From assembly GCA_007115705.1 (NCBI GenBank), contig QXEO01000382.1, positions 6,911,318-6,975,317 on the forward strand: DNA of 64,000 bases, written 5' to 3'. The DNA comes from Dactylis glomerata. Lineage: Eukaryota; Streptophyta; Magnoliopsida; Poales; Poaceae. The notes under the pieces were generated by a model that searched no databases, was not told the DNA's origin, and was given only the letters and a program-made list of their open reading frames with translations. Below, piece by piece: positions 11,275 to 23,344 of the stretch. A program made the position numbers and the translations under genes. Positions within the stretch are counted from its first letter, which is position 1; each line of letters begins with the position of its first letter.

Positions 11275-12110
11275 TCATTGGGTATCATCATCTTCATCTA
11301 GAGGACGTCTAGCTCCATCTCCAGTAGCATCTCCGTGATTAGCATTCGAGGGACGTGAGTCTTCAAGCCTGGGGGCGAAGCCTGTACTAGCGTGAGATCC
11401 TAGAACTGCATTGATCAACACATTCGCTCCTTGCCTAATAACCTTCTGATCTATAGAAGAGTTAAGCCCTGCCCAATAATTCATGAACACAGCAGAGTAA
11501 CAAACTAGATCGGTAGGAGAATTAGTAAGTTTCCCATCAAAACAGGCTCTGTTACGCAGCTTCCAAATAGCTAAACATATAAAAGCTATTCCCAGGATCT
11601 GAATATATTTCTAGGTCTAGATGGGGCACCAATGGATTTCGCGACACAGCTCCAAACATATTTAGCAGTAGGACAAAAAAAAGAAGAGATGATGAACTAT
11701 TTCATTCTGATCACAAAACTGATACTTGAAATTTCCTGTCTAGCCTCTTCGAGACATGGTGTCTTATTTGGCAATGGCATTGTGCCAAATCAACCAGAGC
11801 CGGATCTTGATTTTCAAAGGAATTTTGGCTTTCCAAAGATGTTTGAATGATGTATCAATGTCATAGCTGGAAAGATCTTTACACACAGATTTGATAGAGA
11901 ATTGTCCACTTTTGTTCTAGTCTCAAATAGGAATATCATTGCCAGGCACTGTGACAGGATCTAGCAGAATTCTCAATCTAACTACTCCTAACTGAATTTG
12001 CAAATCAGGAGTCAAGTGTCTTCCATAAGTAACATTTTGCTCATTACAAATTTCAAACAATCCAGGGAATACTCGATCGTGTATATGCTGATTACTAGGG
12101 GAATAGACGA
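11275..12110 (-). mobile_element. LINE remnant with the reverse-transcriptase zinc-binding region
   Basis: Read on the minus strand, 11920-11650 translates, across several frame breaks, into the plant LINE C-terminal signature. Recognisable pieces are FKHLWKAKIPLKIKIRLWL, WHNAIATKDTMSRRG and NFKYQFCDQNEIVHHL, the region that follows the reverse transcriptase in L1-type elements. The zinc-binding cysteine and histidine spacing is visible, but stops interrupt it. The 5' reverse-transcriptase core is missing, as is usual for truncated LINEs. It is not a gene in its present state. Confidence 0.75.
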
Positions 12111-12533
12111 TCGTCATGGACCATGCTGCAAAGTAATGCAGTGATACGTACGTGGTCGATCGACGGTATTGATCGCGGATGTACGAGTTGTTCGTCAGTC
12201 TCCCAACGGCAACCACCGCACCGGCAACAGACGTCCAACGTGATGAATTAAGCGCGACGGCTTAATTTGCTTTGGTTGCTCCCACAACCATATCAATCAA
12301 GGTTTTGATTAGGCGTAACGGTCGGCGAATGCACGAGCATTACTACGCACGCGACGTGAAATTCCTTTCAGGCCGTTTGCATGCTTGGTGGGTACCACCT
12401 AAGTACGGCCATGCCATGTGCTTTGTGTTTGTGCGACGACGCTGTCATAGTTGACCAGTGTCACATTTTCAAGGTTACAAAAATTACGAAATAAATTACT
12501 CCACCCCAACTGGAGTATGTACATAGATTATAT

Positions 12534-12710
12534 TGTATCATGTGCATCTGTAAATTTTCGTCAAAAAATATAACATTTTGTGGCATATGCAAATAAGATA
12601 AATAAGGTGTGCATAGCACATGATACTATTCACTCAAAGCTTTTCTTTATTGCATATGCCACAACATATTATATTTTGGAATAAATTTTTGTAGATGCAC
12701 AAGATATAAC
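12534..12710. repeat. Inverted repeat, probable fold-back MITE
   Basis: About 60 bp on the left (TGTGCATCTGTAAATTTT ... TTGTGGCATATGCAAATAA) is matched, inverted and with mismatches, by 12645-12705 (TTATTGCATATGCCACAA ... TTTTTGTAGATGCACA). About 45 bp separates the arms. Weaker pairing may extend outward. No target duplication was found. Confidence 0.7.
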
Positions 12711-12849
12711 ATAAGCAACACTCATGATTTATCTCACATTTTTTTTGAAAACTTAGAAATGCACCATATAATAATAGGGTGCGTGCGCAACTAGTTGCGG
12801 AATATTCACATTCTTCCAACTGCATGCTAATCAATCAAATACTTTCGGT

Positions 12850-14656
12850 TGACCTTGGATTATTATGGGAGTGTCAGCGAGGGACTATGACAACATCTAA
12901 ATGTTTCATACACGTTTTCATAAGTCTTTTTTGCATAACAAGTTAGTTCATCCATTTATTTCGAGTTTTGAGAAAATTGAAAACAAAAATCACTATTGGT
13001 GCTAGGGTTTGAAAGTAAAAAAAGAATGCCTTACTGCGAATCACACAATGTTTTCGCCACAGGCCAAGCGCTCTAGATTTATATCAACAAGTGATTTAAC
13101 TGAAGAAAATTCGCCTGATTTTTTCTCATGTCTGAATCGAAGTCCTAATCCATTTCCTAACCTTAGACCTAGACTTAGGATCACCAACATTATATAGCGG
13201 GGAAGGGAGAGAACCCAGACCTCCATACCCACTCTTCCAGCCAGGGGGCGGACCTAATGGGGGAGAGAGGGGAGAGAGGCAGTTGGGGAGGGGAGCACGA
13301 GAGGGAGCCGAGGAGATGGGGGGAGGAGACAGAAAGGGGAGGGAAGAATGAAAGACTCACCCCTGGACGCGGAGCCATGTTGGAGGACTCTTCAATGGCT
13401 TTAAAGTGGTGACCCAACCTGCACCACCCCAAGTGGCGTAATCAGCACCGGTGATGTGTGTGCTCGTGTTCAGGAGCTTCATATCAGCTCTGGAGAGGAA
13501 CCTGATCGAGATTTTGGTACTATGTAGGGATCTATGTAAAAGTGGATGACCGTGGTGTAATTTCTATTTTATGTGTGGTCCTCTTTGTAGCATGTAAGCC
13601 CTTCGCTGAATATTAAAGCAGTTTCTAGGCCCATACTTGTTAAAAAAGAATTACATGATTTGGAAGGAACCAGTATTCAAATTAGAGCCATCGATTTAGG
13701 CTTTCGATAAAATCCTGGTGGACTTAGTTCTAGACGAACACGTTAGCCCTAATCTAGAACATGTATTCGTGGGTGATGGCACATAACGGGCACGGGCTAG
13801 AGATGCACTTGACCAATTAGGGCACCCTTTATCCATATGCTCGGGCTGAACACTAAATTTAGGAAGTAGGAGTACTAAATATATTTTTTTTGAATTTTTG
13901 TATACTTTTGTTAATATGATCCATGTTTGTGTAAAATGTCGTGCAAAAATCAACATGTATATCCCCGCAGCAAAAGATGAGAAGTTTAGTGCTAACATGC
14001 GAGAAATTTAGCACTTAATTTGTCTTTTTCGCACAAGCCACAGATATTTGTGTTTTGTCTACCTTTTGACACGAAAATCCAATCTTTTTTACATCCATAC
14101 ATAAAATTACTTCCCGCACGTGTCTCTTGGGAACCGAATTGCATTTCCAAAATCAATTCATTTTACCGAACGAGAAAGTGTAAAGGATGCTTAAATGTTT
14201 CACTCCAGCGCCAAGCCTGGCTGATGCACATGCCGGCGCGGTGGAAGGAGCCGCCTCCGGTGGGAACCGGGAAACAAGGCGGCGGCGGCCGGCCGGCCGT
14301 GCGGACAGGCAGGAAGCGACAAGCGCCGACGCGCTTCCAGTATTCAACTCGGCCCGGCGACCTTTCTTTTTCTCCTTGCGGTCCCACCACCACTCCCGCC
14401 CGTCCGTCGGGCCCACCGTATGCATGGCCCACCACCACAGTGACCCCAACAACGGTGTGTTGGTTCGTCCCTCCCGAATAGCAGCAGCGAAAAAGAGCCT
14501 AGCCTCCCACTCCCCCACCTCCTCTGTCTGTCTGTCGTCTCGTCGCCTCCACCTCCGCCCAAACCCAAACCCCTACCACCTGGTCTCCTCCTCCCCACCG
14601 AGCCGGCCTTGGAGAGAAGGCGGCCGCGGAGCTGGAGCCCTAGCCAGAACGCGGCC
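12850..14656. other. Intergenic and promoter/5' leader of the auxilin-like gene
   Basis: AT-rich sequence up to about 14180, then a GC-rich CpG-dense block that leads into the auxilin-like start codon. Pyrimidine-rich leader sequence (repeated CTGT and CTC words, CCCAAACCCAAACCCC near 14560) lies just before the ATG. I see no clear TATA box. Large overlapping open frames on both strands around 14190-15290 come from GC-rich composition, not from extra genes. Confidence 0.55.
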
Positions 14657-17600
14657 ATGGACGCGCCGCGGAGGGAGCGGAGGCACCACAGGAAGGCGGC
14701 GGCGGCGGCCCCGTCCGGGGGCGCGCGGGCGGGGTACGGCGACGTGTTCGGCGGCCCGCCGCGGTTCGGGGCAGCGGGGCCGCCGCCGCTCGACTACGCG
14801 GAGGTGTTCGGGGGCGTGGCCGCCACCTGCTCCATCCCCTACCTCGACCTGCCGCCCGTCGCCGTCGGCGGCGACGGCGACGGCGGCTTCTTCTCGGGCC
14901 GTGGCGGCCGCGGCGGCGCGGGCGACTACGGTGAGATCTTCGGCCGGTTCGGGTTCGCGGACTTTGCGGCGCCCTACGAGGAGCTGTTCGGCGGCCGCGG
15001 CGCCGGGGACAGGGACGCTCCGGCGCCGGAGCCCGCGCCGGAGGAGGAGGAGATCGCCTCGTCCAGCGGCAGCTCCTCCAGGTTCGTCCCTGCCCTTCCC
15101 GCCCCACTGCCTGTTCGTCTGCGGTTTTTTCTTCTCGAGCTGGAATGTTTCTCCCACGCGCTTGAGTAAAACCGTGGCTTCCGCCCCCGTTTGAAAACCT
15201 CTCGTTTCCGACACCGGATAGTCCGACAGAGCCCAGTGCGATTTCGGATTCCATCGCTCCGCTGTTCCCAAACGCATCCCTGACATGCTTCCGCTAGTCT
15301 GCTACTGTGAGGATTTCTCAACTTTTCCCCCCTTCATCCTTTTCCAACTCGTAAAGGCGGCCACATTTCTATTCTCAACTTTGCTCACGATTCCGAGCTT
15401 TAGAGGCTGGAGATGCCGCTTACGGAGCATCAAGAATTTCCCAAAGTACCATGGAGGAAGCAGCAGCGTTGCTTCACATTAGCCTGAAAATGGTGAGCTG
15501 TATTTGGGTACGGTCGCATTACAGACTTTGATGCTGGAATTAAGATGTCTGCCTGTGTTGGTTGGGTATGCGTGGATCATGGTGTCCGTCCTTGTCATGT
15601 TAGGTGATACGTACTTTCCTAATGGAGCTTCTCGTATGGTCCAAAGGAATTTACTGGCATCAAGTTGTTTACATGGATAACAAAGCTGTATTGCGTTTGA
15701 TGTGTTCAAAGAGGAATATTGAGTGAGGGTGACATTGGTAGGATTGGAAGGGCTTTCTACGGAGCAAGGTTGTTGCCGGTAATCGGAGTCTCTGCCTTTT
15801 GCAACTGCATGCTTCAGATTGGTGTCCGCCTCCCGCGTAATCCTGGAACAGGTGTATGCTTCAGATTGGTGTGAGCCTGCCATGTAGTCGTGGAACAAGT
15901 GAATTCTTCTGGTTGGTGTCAGCCTGCCGCGTAGTCGTGGACCAAGTATATGCCTTAGATTGGTGTCAACCTGCCGCGTAGTCATGGAACAAGTGTATGT
16001 CTTAGATTGGTGTCACCCTATCACGTAGTCCTCAACTTTGGCATCCACTTAGTTAGTGATGGTGAAAACTTGCATATTCAGAAGAGAAGCAATTTCGATG
16101 TGCTTATAGTTATATCCATATGTGACGTTGTTGGACATGCTTCTATTGGTGGTTATAGCTGGTGTACCGGTAATAGGCACATCATTATTTTGTCGTCTTA
16201 GACCAATGATAGGCGTCTCTTAATTTGCTACTGCTCTTCTCTTTATGATTGTGGTTTCCTATATGTCACATTTTTGTTGGCTGAGGTCATAGGAATGGGT
16301 CCCACCACAACATCTAGCGCCAAAAATGGCAGTCCCCTTGTGTTTTGAGAAAGAGCCAAGTTTGCAGCCATTAATCGCCTAACGCTTCATCTGGAAGGAG
16401 GCACAGCCATGCTAAAATAAGAGCTACCTGAGCTCAGCAATATAGCTGAAATTTGCCCAGTCAGTGCTAAATGCAGTGTTCAAAACACCACAAGTGGAAC
16501 TTTTGGTTGATGTTTCACACTGCAAGAAGAAATGCCTTCAATGAGTGTGCCACAATCTTTCTCTTGGTTTTGCCAGGGAGCATTACAAGCTCCATTGCTA
16601 GTCTACTGCTGGTTGGAATAGAAAGCAGAATGATTATGTTATGAGTTATGAGATGGATGTCACGTTGATTTCCCTCTGCTATTGGCGATTGGCACGGAAA
16701 CTCCATTTTCTTATCAGTTCCCTTCGTTTTAGTTCAGGTCAATGTCAACAGATGAGTTGAACAGATGCATCATTTGGGATAGAGAGGATGGACCTGGCGG
16801 TGGGGCCACCTCTAACATATCAACCAGCAGAAACATAATACTCCCTCCGATCGGAAATAGGTGTCGCTGACTTAGTACAAACTTTGTACTAAGTTAGTAC
16901 AAAATCACCGACACTTATTTCCGATCGGAGGGAGTACATGATAGGAAACACCAGGCGTGACCACACTGGGGTAGGACAGGGAAGCACTGCTGTGCAAGAT
17001 TATAATTTGTGATGTATGGTTATCTGGATGCATACAGAACTATCACATTGATTTTGGACAGATTCTTAATATGGAACATATTTACTGGTACTGGACCTCT
17101 ACCTACGGATTCAAGTCCATGAACTATGTGCTGCAACGTTTATCCCGATAGGATGCTGACAAAGCTAATGCCTGACATTGCTATTCTATACTATTTATTT
17201 GTGAATATCTGCTGGTTGTGATCAACCTATGTAATTTGTTTTCTTCTAAGGTGCATCTAGGAGAAATAATTTACCCTCCTTGGGATATTGAATCTGCAAG
17301 ATTTGGTGATTAATTGGACCAATTGTGTTAGTATGGGACTATGGGTAGGCTATATGTTTGAGGTGACATCTTATAATATCAAATTTAGCAACATATTTAT
17401 ATATGTTTCTATACAATACAAAAATTTAGACAACATCCTCTTCGAACAAGCATATACAGTATTTTACAGTACTATGGACACCTCAGATTCTGGCATGTAT
17501 TGTTTGTTCCTAGGCATTCTTCCTAAGGCTGCCTAGTGGTGCCATATTATACTATGTAAACCTAGATAGTTCCTTTATGCAGAGTCAGAATCCATTATTT

Positions 17601-20600
17601 TGTACTCGTTTCAGCTTCTTTCTTTTATTCGTGGTATGCTATAAAATGAATATTCCTTCTACATTTTGTAAAGTGCCTTTGCTAAAGTGTAGTTCTGTGC
17701 TACTTGAGCTGTGTCCTTTTGTTACCACTTACAACTTTTACATTTGTTCATGCTTGTTGCTCTGGAACTTGCTTTGATAGTTAAAGTACATAATTTATAT
17801 CCATCGCTAAATTAATATCACTGATTTAATTTTTAACAGATCATCGATAAACAATGAATCTAGGCGAATTGATGCTGAGCGACCTGCGCCTCATGAACAC
17901 TTCAAAGAGCACGTGTCTTCTCCAATCTCCTTCCCTCCGGAGAGTCAGGAATTTGTCATGTCATACTACAAGACTACCCAGCCGAAACCTAGTGATCTAA
18001 TTGAGATGACTACTTGCAGAGTTCATCCTTCAGTGGATTATGTGGTTGGTTCTGCCCATTATCCACATACCCCAACAACTAATCATGCTTCAAAAATGGA
18101 TAATGGTGTAATGGCTAATGGAGACAGAGGGAAGAAGCCCCCCTCAACCTCTGTAACTGCCAATGTGAAAAGTCCTGAGATTGACTTCAGTTTTGATCAA
18201 AAGCACCACATACCAGAATGTCCACCTCTTTCCGAAAATGTTTCTTCAACTGAAAGTAACCAGAAACCTGATATTCCTGCAATACCCAGTAATGGAAAAC
18301 CTTTTGCAGACTATGCATTTATGAGGGTATCGAATGTTAATGTGCAACCACAACTAAAAGTACCACTACAGCATTTGGCGAAGCAACCTAAAGTGCTCAG
18401 CAAGAAAGAAAGTGCAGCAAAAGCAGATGTCCATCTTGACAGTGGCACTCCGATTTCTGTCCATGTCACTTCAAGTACCAATGTGCCTCGAGCTGAAAAA
18501 AGAGCTGATGCTGCTTCGTCTAATGTTGAGGTCAATCCTAGTTCTGCTGCAGACGCTATGAAGGAGGCAATGGAATATGCTGATGCTAGGTTAAGAGCAG
18601 CAAAGGAACTGATGGAGAGAAAAGGTGACAGTTTTAAAATTCGGAAGAAGCCAAGTCATCATAGAAGCACAAGATCTGTAGAAATCAAGGCTCCTGTAGA
18701 GGTATATACATTTGAAGAAAACATGTCGATGAAAAGTCCAGCAATAGGACATAATTCTGAGAATTTTGTGCTGGACAAGCACCAACAAGTTAGGACTGTC
18801 AAATCAAATCATCGTGATGACAGTGGAAAAAGGGTACTGCCATTGGAGAAGCCTCAGCAGATGATGCGAACTTTCACTATGCCCTGTCAAACCTCCTGTA
18901 AACTAGAGAAATTAGGTAACTGGAGATCAGGTGATGAATTTTTTGAGCTTAGTGGTGAGGACCAGAAAAGCCAGATTGATACAGTCAGGGGGGAAGAAGA
19001 TAATTGTTGGAGAGCAAAGCCTGTCGCTGAGCCTAGCATGGGCCAAGAAGGTAAAATTGAAGTTACCACGCAAGAATCTGACCTTGGAAGATACGAGAAA
19101 CCGCGGGATGTTAATGATGGCAGTGATTTGGAAGTGAAACATGAATGTCTGAAAGAAGATAACACGGTTCAAGTGGAGAAAGGGGAAGATAGGGCGTCTA
19201 CATTGCTGGAAGCTTTTACAGAAAATATGGCTCACAAAGTTGTAGATAGATCCGATTTTGAGGAACTTGTGACTATTGGAAATTCTAAAGGAAGCCACGA
19301 TGATGGGAGTGGTGACCTTCCTTCTGTGAGCAAGATTTCTCCTGAATTAGACTTTATCAAGGATGTTGTGAGTCCATCCCCGGCTTCTTTGTCTGTTCAC
19401 TGTGCCAATGATCTGACAGTTCTTGGTAATAGTAGTATGAGTTCAGTAGCAGGACCGTCAAAAGAGCCCGAAAACAGCGAAGGAGGTCTAGAGGTAAGAT
19501 GTGATGATGAGATGCAGTGCACTTCAAGTAGTAGCAAAATATTACAAGAATCTCCAGAAGTTGCTGATGTCTATAATTCCGAGGCAAGTCAAATTAAGTC
19601 ATTGATTTTAGAGGAACTTGAAGGATCTGATGTAACTCAGGCTTCTCCAAGGGTCCAGAGTACATCTGTGTTCAAAGCTGAAACCTATGGAAGGGAAAAG
19701 TTTAGTTTTATCGGTGAATCATACCTGCATAATGTAAACGATAAGATGATTGAAGTACCTTGCGAATCACCAATCTCTGAAGTAGAGAAAGTTGAAACTG
19801 AAGTGCAACTTCAGGCAGACACACATTCTGAAGAGTCTGTTCCAGATCAGGATGTTAAGTGTACTGAAGAGAGTAATATTACTTCACAAAACAATAATCC
19901 GTTAGTGTCATCCATGCTGAATGTGTTTGAGGTAGCCAGCAAATTAATTAAAGGTGACATTAATCAAGAAATCCAAGGTTCATTAGGTCCTAGTGAAGTA
20001 GAAAAAAGAACAGAAGAAGATATTGATAGACCTGTCTCCGATTGTGAAGGGAAAGAAGCAGAAGAAACCCCCTTAGAAAACACTGAAAAGACAGATACGG
20101 AGGAAGAATCAGCTCATATGAAACAGGATGATCAAACAACATCTGCATGTGATACCAGCAAAGGAGAAATTGATGTAGATGCACAGGGTAATATAACAGT
20201 TGATGAAGTAGACACTGTGATAAGTTCTGGAGATGAAGTTACCATCAGATCTGCTAATGATTATCCCACTATAGTAACAGTAAATACAAAGGATGAGCCA
20301 GCTTCCTGTCCAGAAATGAGCACTGACGTGCAGCACTTGACTCAAAATGGTGAATCTGCTACTTCTCAGGCATCTAATGAAACTGATCCTGGTGCTGAGG
20401 TATGCAAAGAAGCAGACAGACCTACAGAAACATCTACAATATCTGAAGAAGATAAAAGCAGTGCAAAGGCTGAACAAAAGCATCAAAATTCTCATTTGGA
20501 GAAGAGTGACAGTGTGCCTAAATCTTCAGAAAGGCCATTCCCAGTTTCCAATGATGTGTCAAGAAAAGAGACACTTGATGCTCAGAGAACCAAAGAGAGG

Positions 20601-22317
20601 GGGAGTATAACAAATACAGAAAAGGGTAGACAGAAGGACAAAGAGGCTTCCCAAAGACTGGAAGAAGTGAAAGAAAGGCAAAAAATATTTGAGAAACAAC
20701 GAGAAAATGCCGAAGGCAATGAAAGAAAAAAGTTGGAAGAGCAGGAGAGGGAGAGAGAAAGGGAAAAGGATAGACTTGCTGTTGAAAGAGCTACAAGAGA
20801 AGCCCACGAGAGGGCATTTAATAACGCTCGTGAGATGGCAGAAAAAATGGCGTTGGAAAGGATTGCGGCAGCACGCCAAAGGGCTTCTGCAGAGGCCCGA
20901 CTAAAAGAAGAGAGAGCAAATGCCGAAGCTCGGATAAAAGCAGAACGGGCTGCAGTCGAGCGAGCAACTGCAGAAGCTCGTGAGAGGGCAATTAAAAAGG
21001 CCAAGGCTGAGAAGGCTGCTGCAGAGGCAAGAGAACGCAGGGAACAAATCAGGTCCTCTTCCAAGGTTAGTTGTACGTCCAGTAATCTGCAGGTGGTATT
21101 TGTTGGCATAGTACACCATCTGATATAGTGAAGGAACTCCAAATAATATTATGTTTATTATTCAAAATACTGAATGGATTCGAATCCTGGTTCTGGATGT
21201 GCAGGATATTCGACAGGACACTCAGTTTCATAGAGCAACTTCTAGTGGCTCTGTACGGAATCCAGATTCTAGTAGCAAAGGTATTAATTATTTGCAGGCA
21301 TTTTACTGTAACATTGCAAGGTTATTTGTTTCCACTAAGCAAAATGCATGGAAGTTCTTAGTATCCCCTTCTGTTATGGCATGATATAAGTAGTTTTGCA
21401 TTGATGTTCCCTTATATTTAAAAAGTTGTTTTCCATGTGTAAACTGGTGAGCTAACAAATTTAAGTGACTTGTTGGCTGTAGTGGTTGATGCTGAGTCGG
21501 GTTTAAGGCATAAAGCAAGAATTGAGAGGCATCAACGCACAACGGAGCGAGTGGTATGCATGTTTTCTTTTTCTAGTTTTACTTATATATTTTCCAGTGT
21601 TTGTCGTGCTGATATGCATTGCTAATTGCAGTCAAAAGCCCTTGCTGAGAAGAACATGCGTGACCTGATGGTTCAAAGAGAGCAGGCAGAGAAACATGTA
21701 AGACATTTTTTGGCACGGACAAGACCATCTTCTCACTGCACCTACATTTTATTCATTGTTTGCCTTCTTTTTCATGTTTCAGAGGTTGGCTGATTTCCTG
21801 GATCCCGAGGTTAAGAGGTGGTCTAATGGAAAAGAAGGAAATCTGCGAGCCCTGTTGTCTACGTTGCAATATGTAAGCTGTTATGTGTCTGTGTGTCACA
21901 AACTCCTAGATCTCTTACATAGATAAGTAACAGAATGCAAAACAGAAATATCACTGTGCTTCCTTACTCTTGTTGTGGCAGATTCTTGGAGCTGATAGTG
22001 GTTGGCAACCGGTGCCACTTACAGATCTCATCACAGCCGCCGCGGTGAAGAAAGCCTACAGAAAGGCAACTCTCTGTGTCCACCCGGACAAATTGCAGCA
22101 AAGGGGCGCAACAATCAGGCAGAAATATATCTGCGAGAAGGTTTTCGATCTTCTCAAGGTTTGTGCCATGACCCTTTTTAGTGGTGCTCCGGTCCAGTTC
22201 CATCCTTGAATTTTCAAAATTATAGATTCCGTCTTGTTGAAAGAACTCAAACAGTAGTCCAATCGACACATGTTCTTGCAGGATGCTTGGAACAAGTTCA
22301 CCTCAGAGGAGCGCTAG
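14657..22317 (+). CDS. Auxilin-like J-domain protein, 8 exons, 1388 residues
   Basis: Exons by splice signals and phase: 14657-15081, 17840-21065, 21205-21280, 21483-21553, 21632-21697, 21783-21872, 21982-22158, 22282-22317. They sum to 4167 nt with frame kept at every junction. The start GCGGCCATGG has good context. The protein has four N-terminal [YF]xx[VIL]FGG-like motifs (YGDVFGG, YAEVFGG, YGEIFGR, YEELFGG) and a long acidic, serine-rich disordered middle. A charged coiled coil (about 1060-1215, rich in ERA/EAR) follows. The C-terminal auxilin J domain (about 1315-1388) keeps the HPD triad at 1352-1354 (CVHPDKL) and ends WNKFTSEER. Auxilins recruit Hsc70 to clathrin coats and drive uncoating of vesicles in the cytosol. 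Intron 1 (2.76 kb) holds a MITE and a minisatellite. Family membership is firm; the substrate role follows from the family. Confidence 0.93.
15810..16032. repeat. 47-bp minisatellite in intron 1 of the auxilin-like gene
   Basis: Units start at 15810, 15857, 15904, 15951 and 15998, an exact 47-bp register. Each has the form TGCTTCAGATTGGTGT then a CCTGCCGCGTAGTCGTGGAA-like part and AAGTGTA. The last unit fades after about 35 bp. Units differ at 10-20% of positions, so the array is old. Confidence 0.93.
16841..16934. mobile_element. Stowaway MITE in intron 1 of the auxilin-like gene
   Basis: A 94-bp near-perfect palindrome from CTCCCTCCGATCGGAAATAG to its complement, flanked by TA. The arms include AACTTTGTACTAAGTTAGTAC around the centre. 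Very little divergence between the arms suggests a young insertion. Confidence 0.95.
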
Positions 22318-23344
22318 GACAGATGGGTGCAAGCGAAGAAGCCAGTTTATTTTTTGCTAGCATTTGCATAGCCATATTGTTAGTTTTTTCATTCAATATT
22401 GGTGTAAATATGCAGCTCTAGGTATCAATTGACAGTGCCTGTCACTCCTTAATTAGTAGGGCCTTGCCTCAGACTTGAAGCAATTTAATAGAAGAGCTCC
22501 ATTGTTCTGTTCCTAGCCCATCAAAAATGAATTGTGTTTCAGTACCAGGCAGCCGATGGGCCCTGTTGCGAACTTGGGATCATGGGCTCCGTAGCTCTGA
22601 TCTTGATTCTTGATTGAAGTTGAAGGTGGGATTCACTTTCCACGACGTCTCCCTCAAAACCGTGACATTTGTTGGCAGGCATGTTGATCCCTCTTTGTCA
22701 GTATTGTTCATCTCATTGACACAAAACTCCATAAGATGTTGTAACCAAATTTCTTCTAGGAAATGCTTGGGCTAAGACCCAACATACCCGAAACAACATT
22801 GGACCCTCGGTCAGGTAAGTCACATCTTCATGTTCTGTGAGACGTACGTGAAGGACACACACTACAAGCCTACACACATTCTTCACACGCTAGGAAGAGC
22901 CAGCCACGGTTGAGAGCATGAGCATGTGCAGTTCTACTGAACGCACACATGTTCTTATCCCTGCAAGGCTAAATCGAACTTGGATTAGCTAGCTGACCGG
23001 CCACTCCTGACCACCGAAATCGATCCCAGTTTGATCACACCTCGATAGGTGTCAGATTGTAACTTCGATGGATGAGGCAACGGAAAAAATTCCATATTTT
23101 TCTAGAGTTTTATTTACAGGACGCACCAAAGATCGATCCCCCAAAACGAGTCTGCTGCCAGCTTATTATTACAGGGGAAGAGCTTCTGCTTTGCTTTCCT
23201 ACTTACTATTGCTGCCTTCTCTCATCCCTTCTCCGAACCGTCTCTCCTGTCCCCTGGCTCCTTCTTCCTCGTAGGGTGGTGGCAGCTCCGGGTTACCACC
23301 ACAACCTCTCAGATAAAGATGCGGCTGCCACGGCGAAGGCGGCT
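22318..23344. other. Convergent intergenic space holding both 3' ends
   Basis: About 1 kb between the auxilin-like stop and the AGPase large-subunit stop; the two genes point at each other. Both 3' untranslated regions must lie here. No other gene or complete element is visible. Confidence 0.7.
23109..23114 (-). terminator. Possible AATAAA polyadenylation signal for the AGPase gene
   Basis: AATAAA on the minus strand, about 230 nt past the stop codon. Plant poly(A) signals are loose, so this is only a candidate. Confidence 0.3.

Noticed and set aside
14187..15286. Several long open frames on both strands around auxilin exon 1
   Set aside because: GC-rich CpG-dense DNA opens all frames; only the frame with the FGG motifs joins in phase to exon 2.
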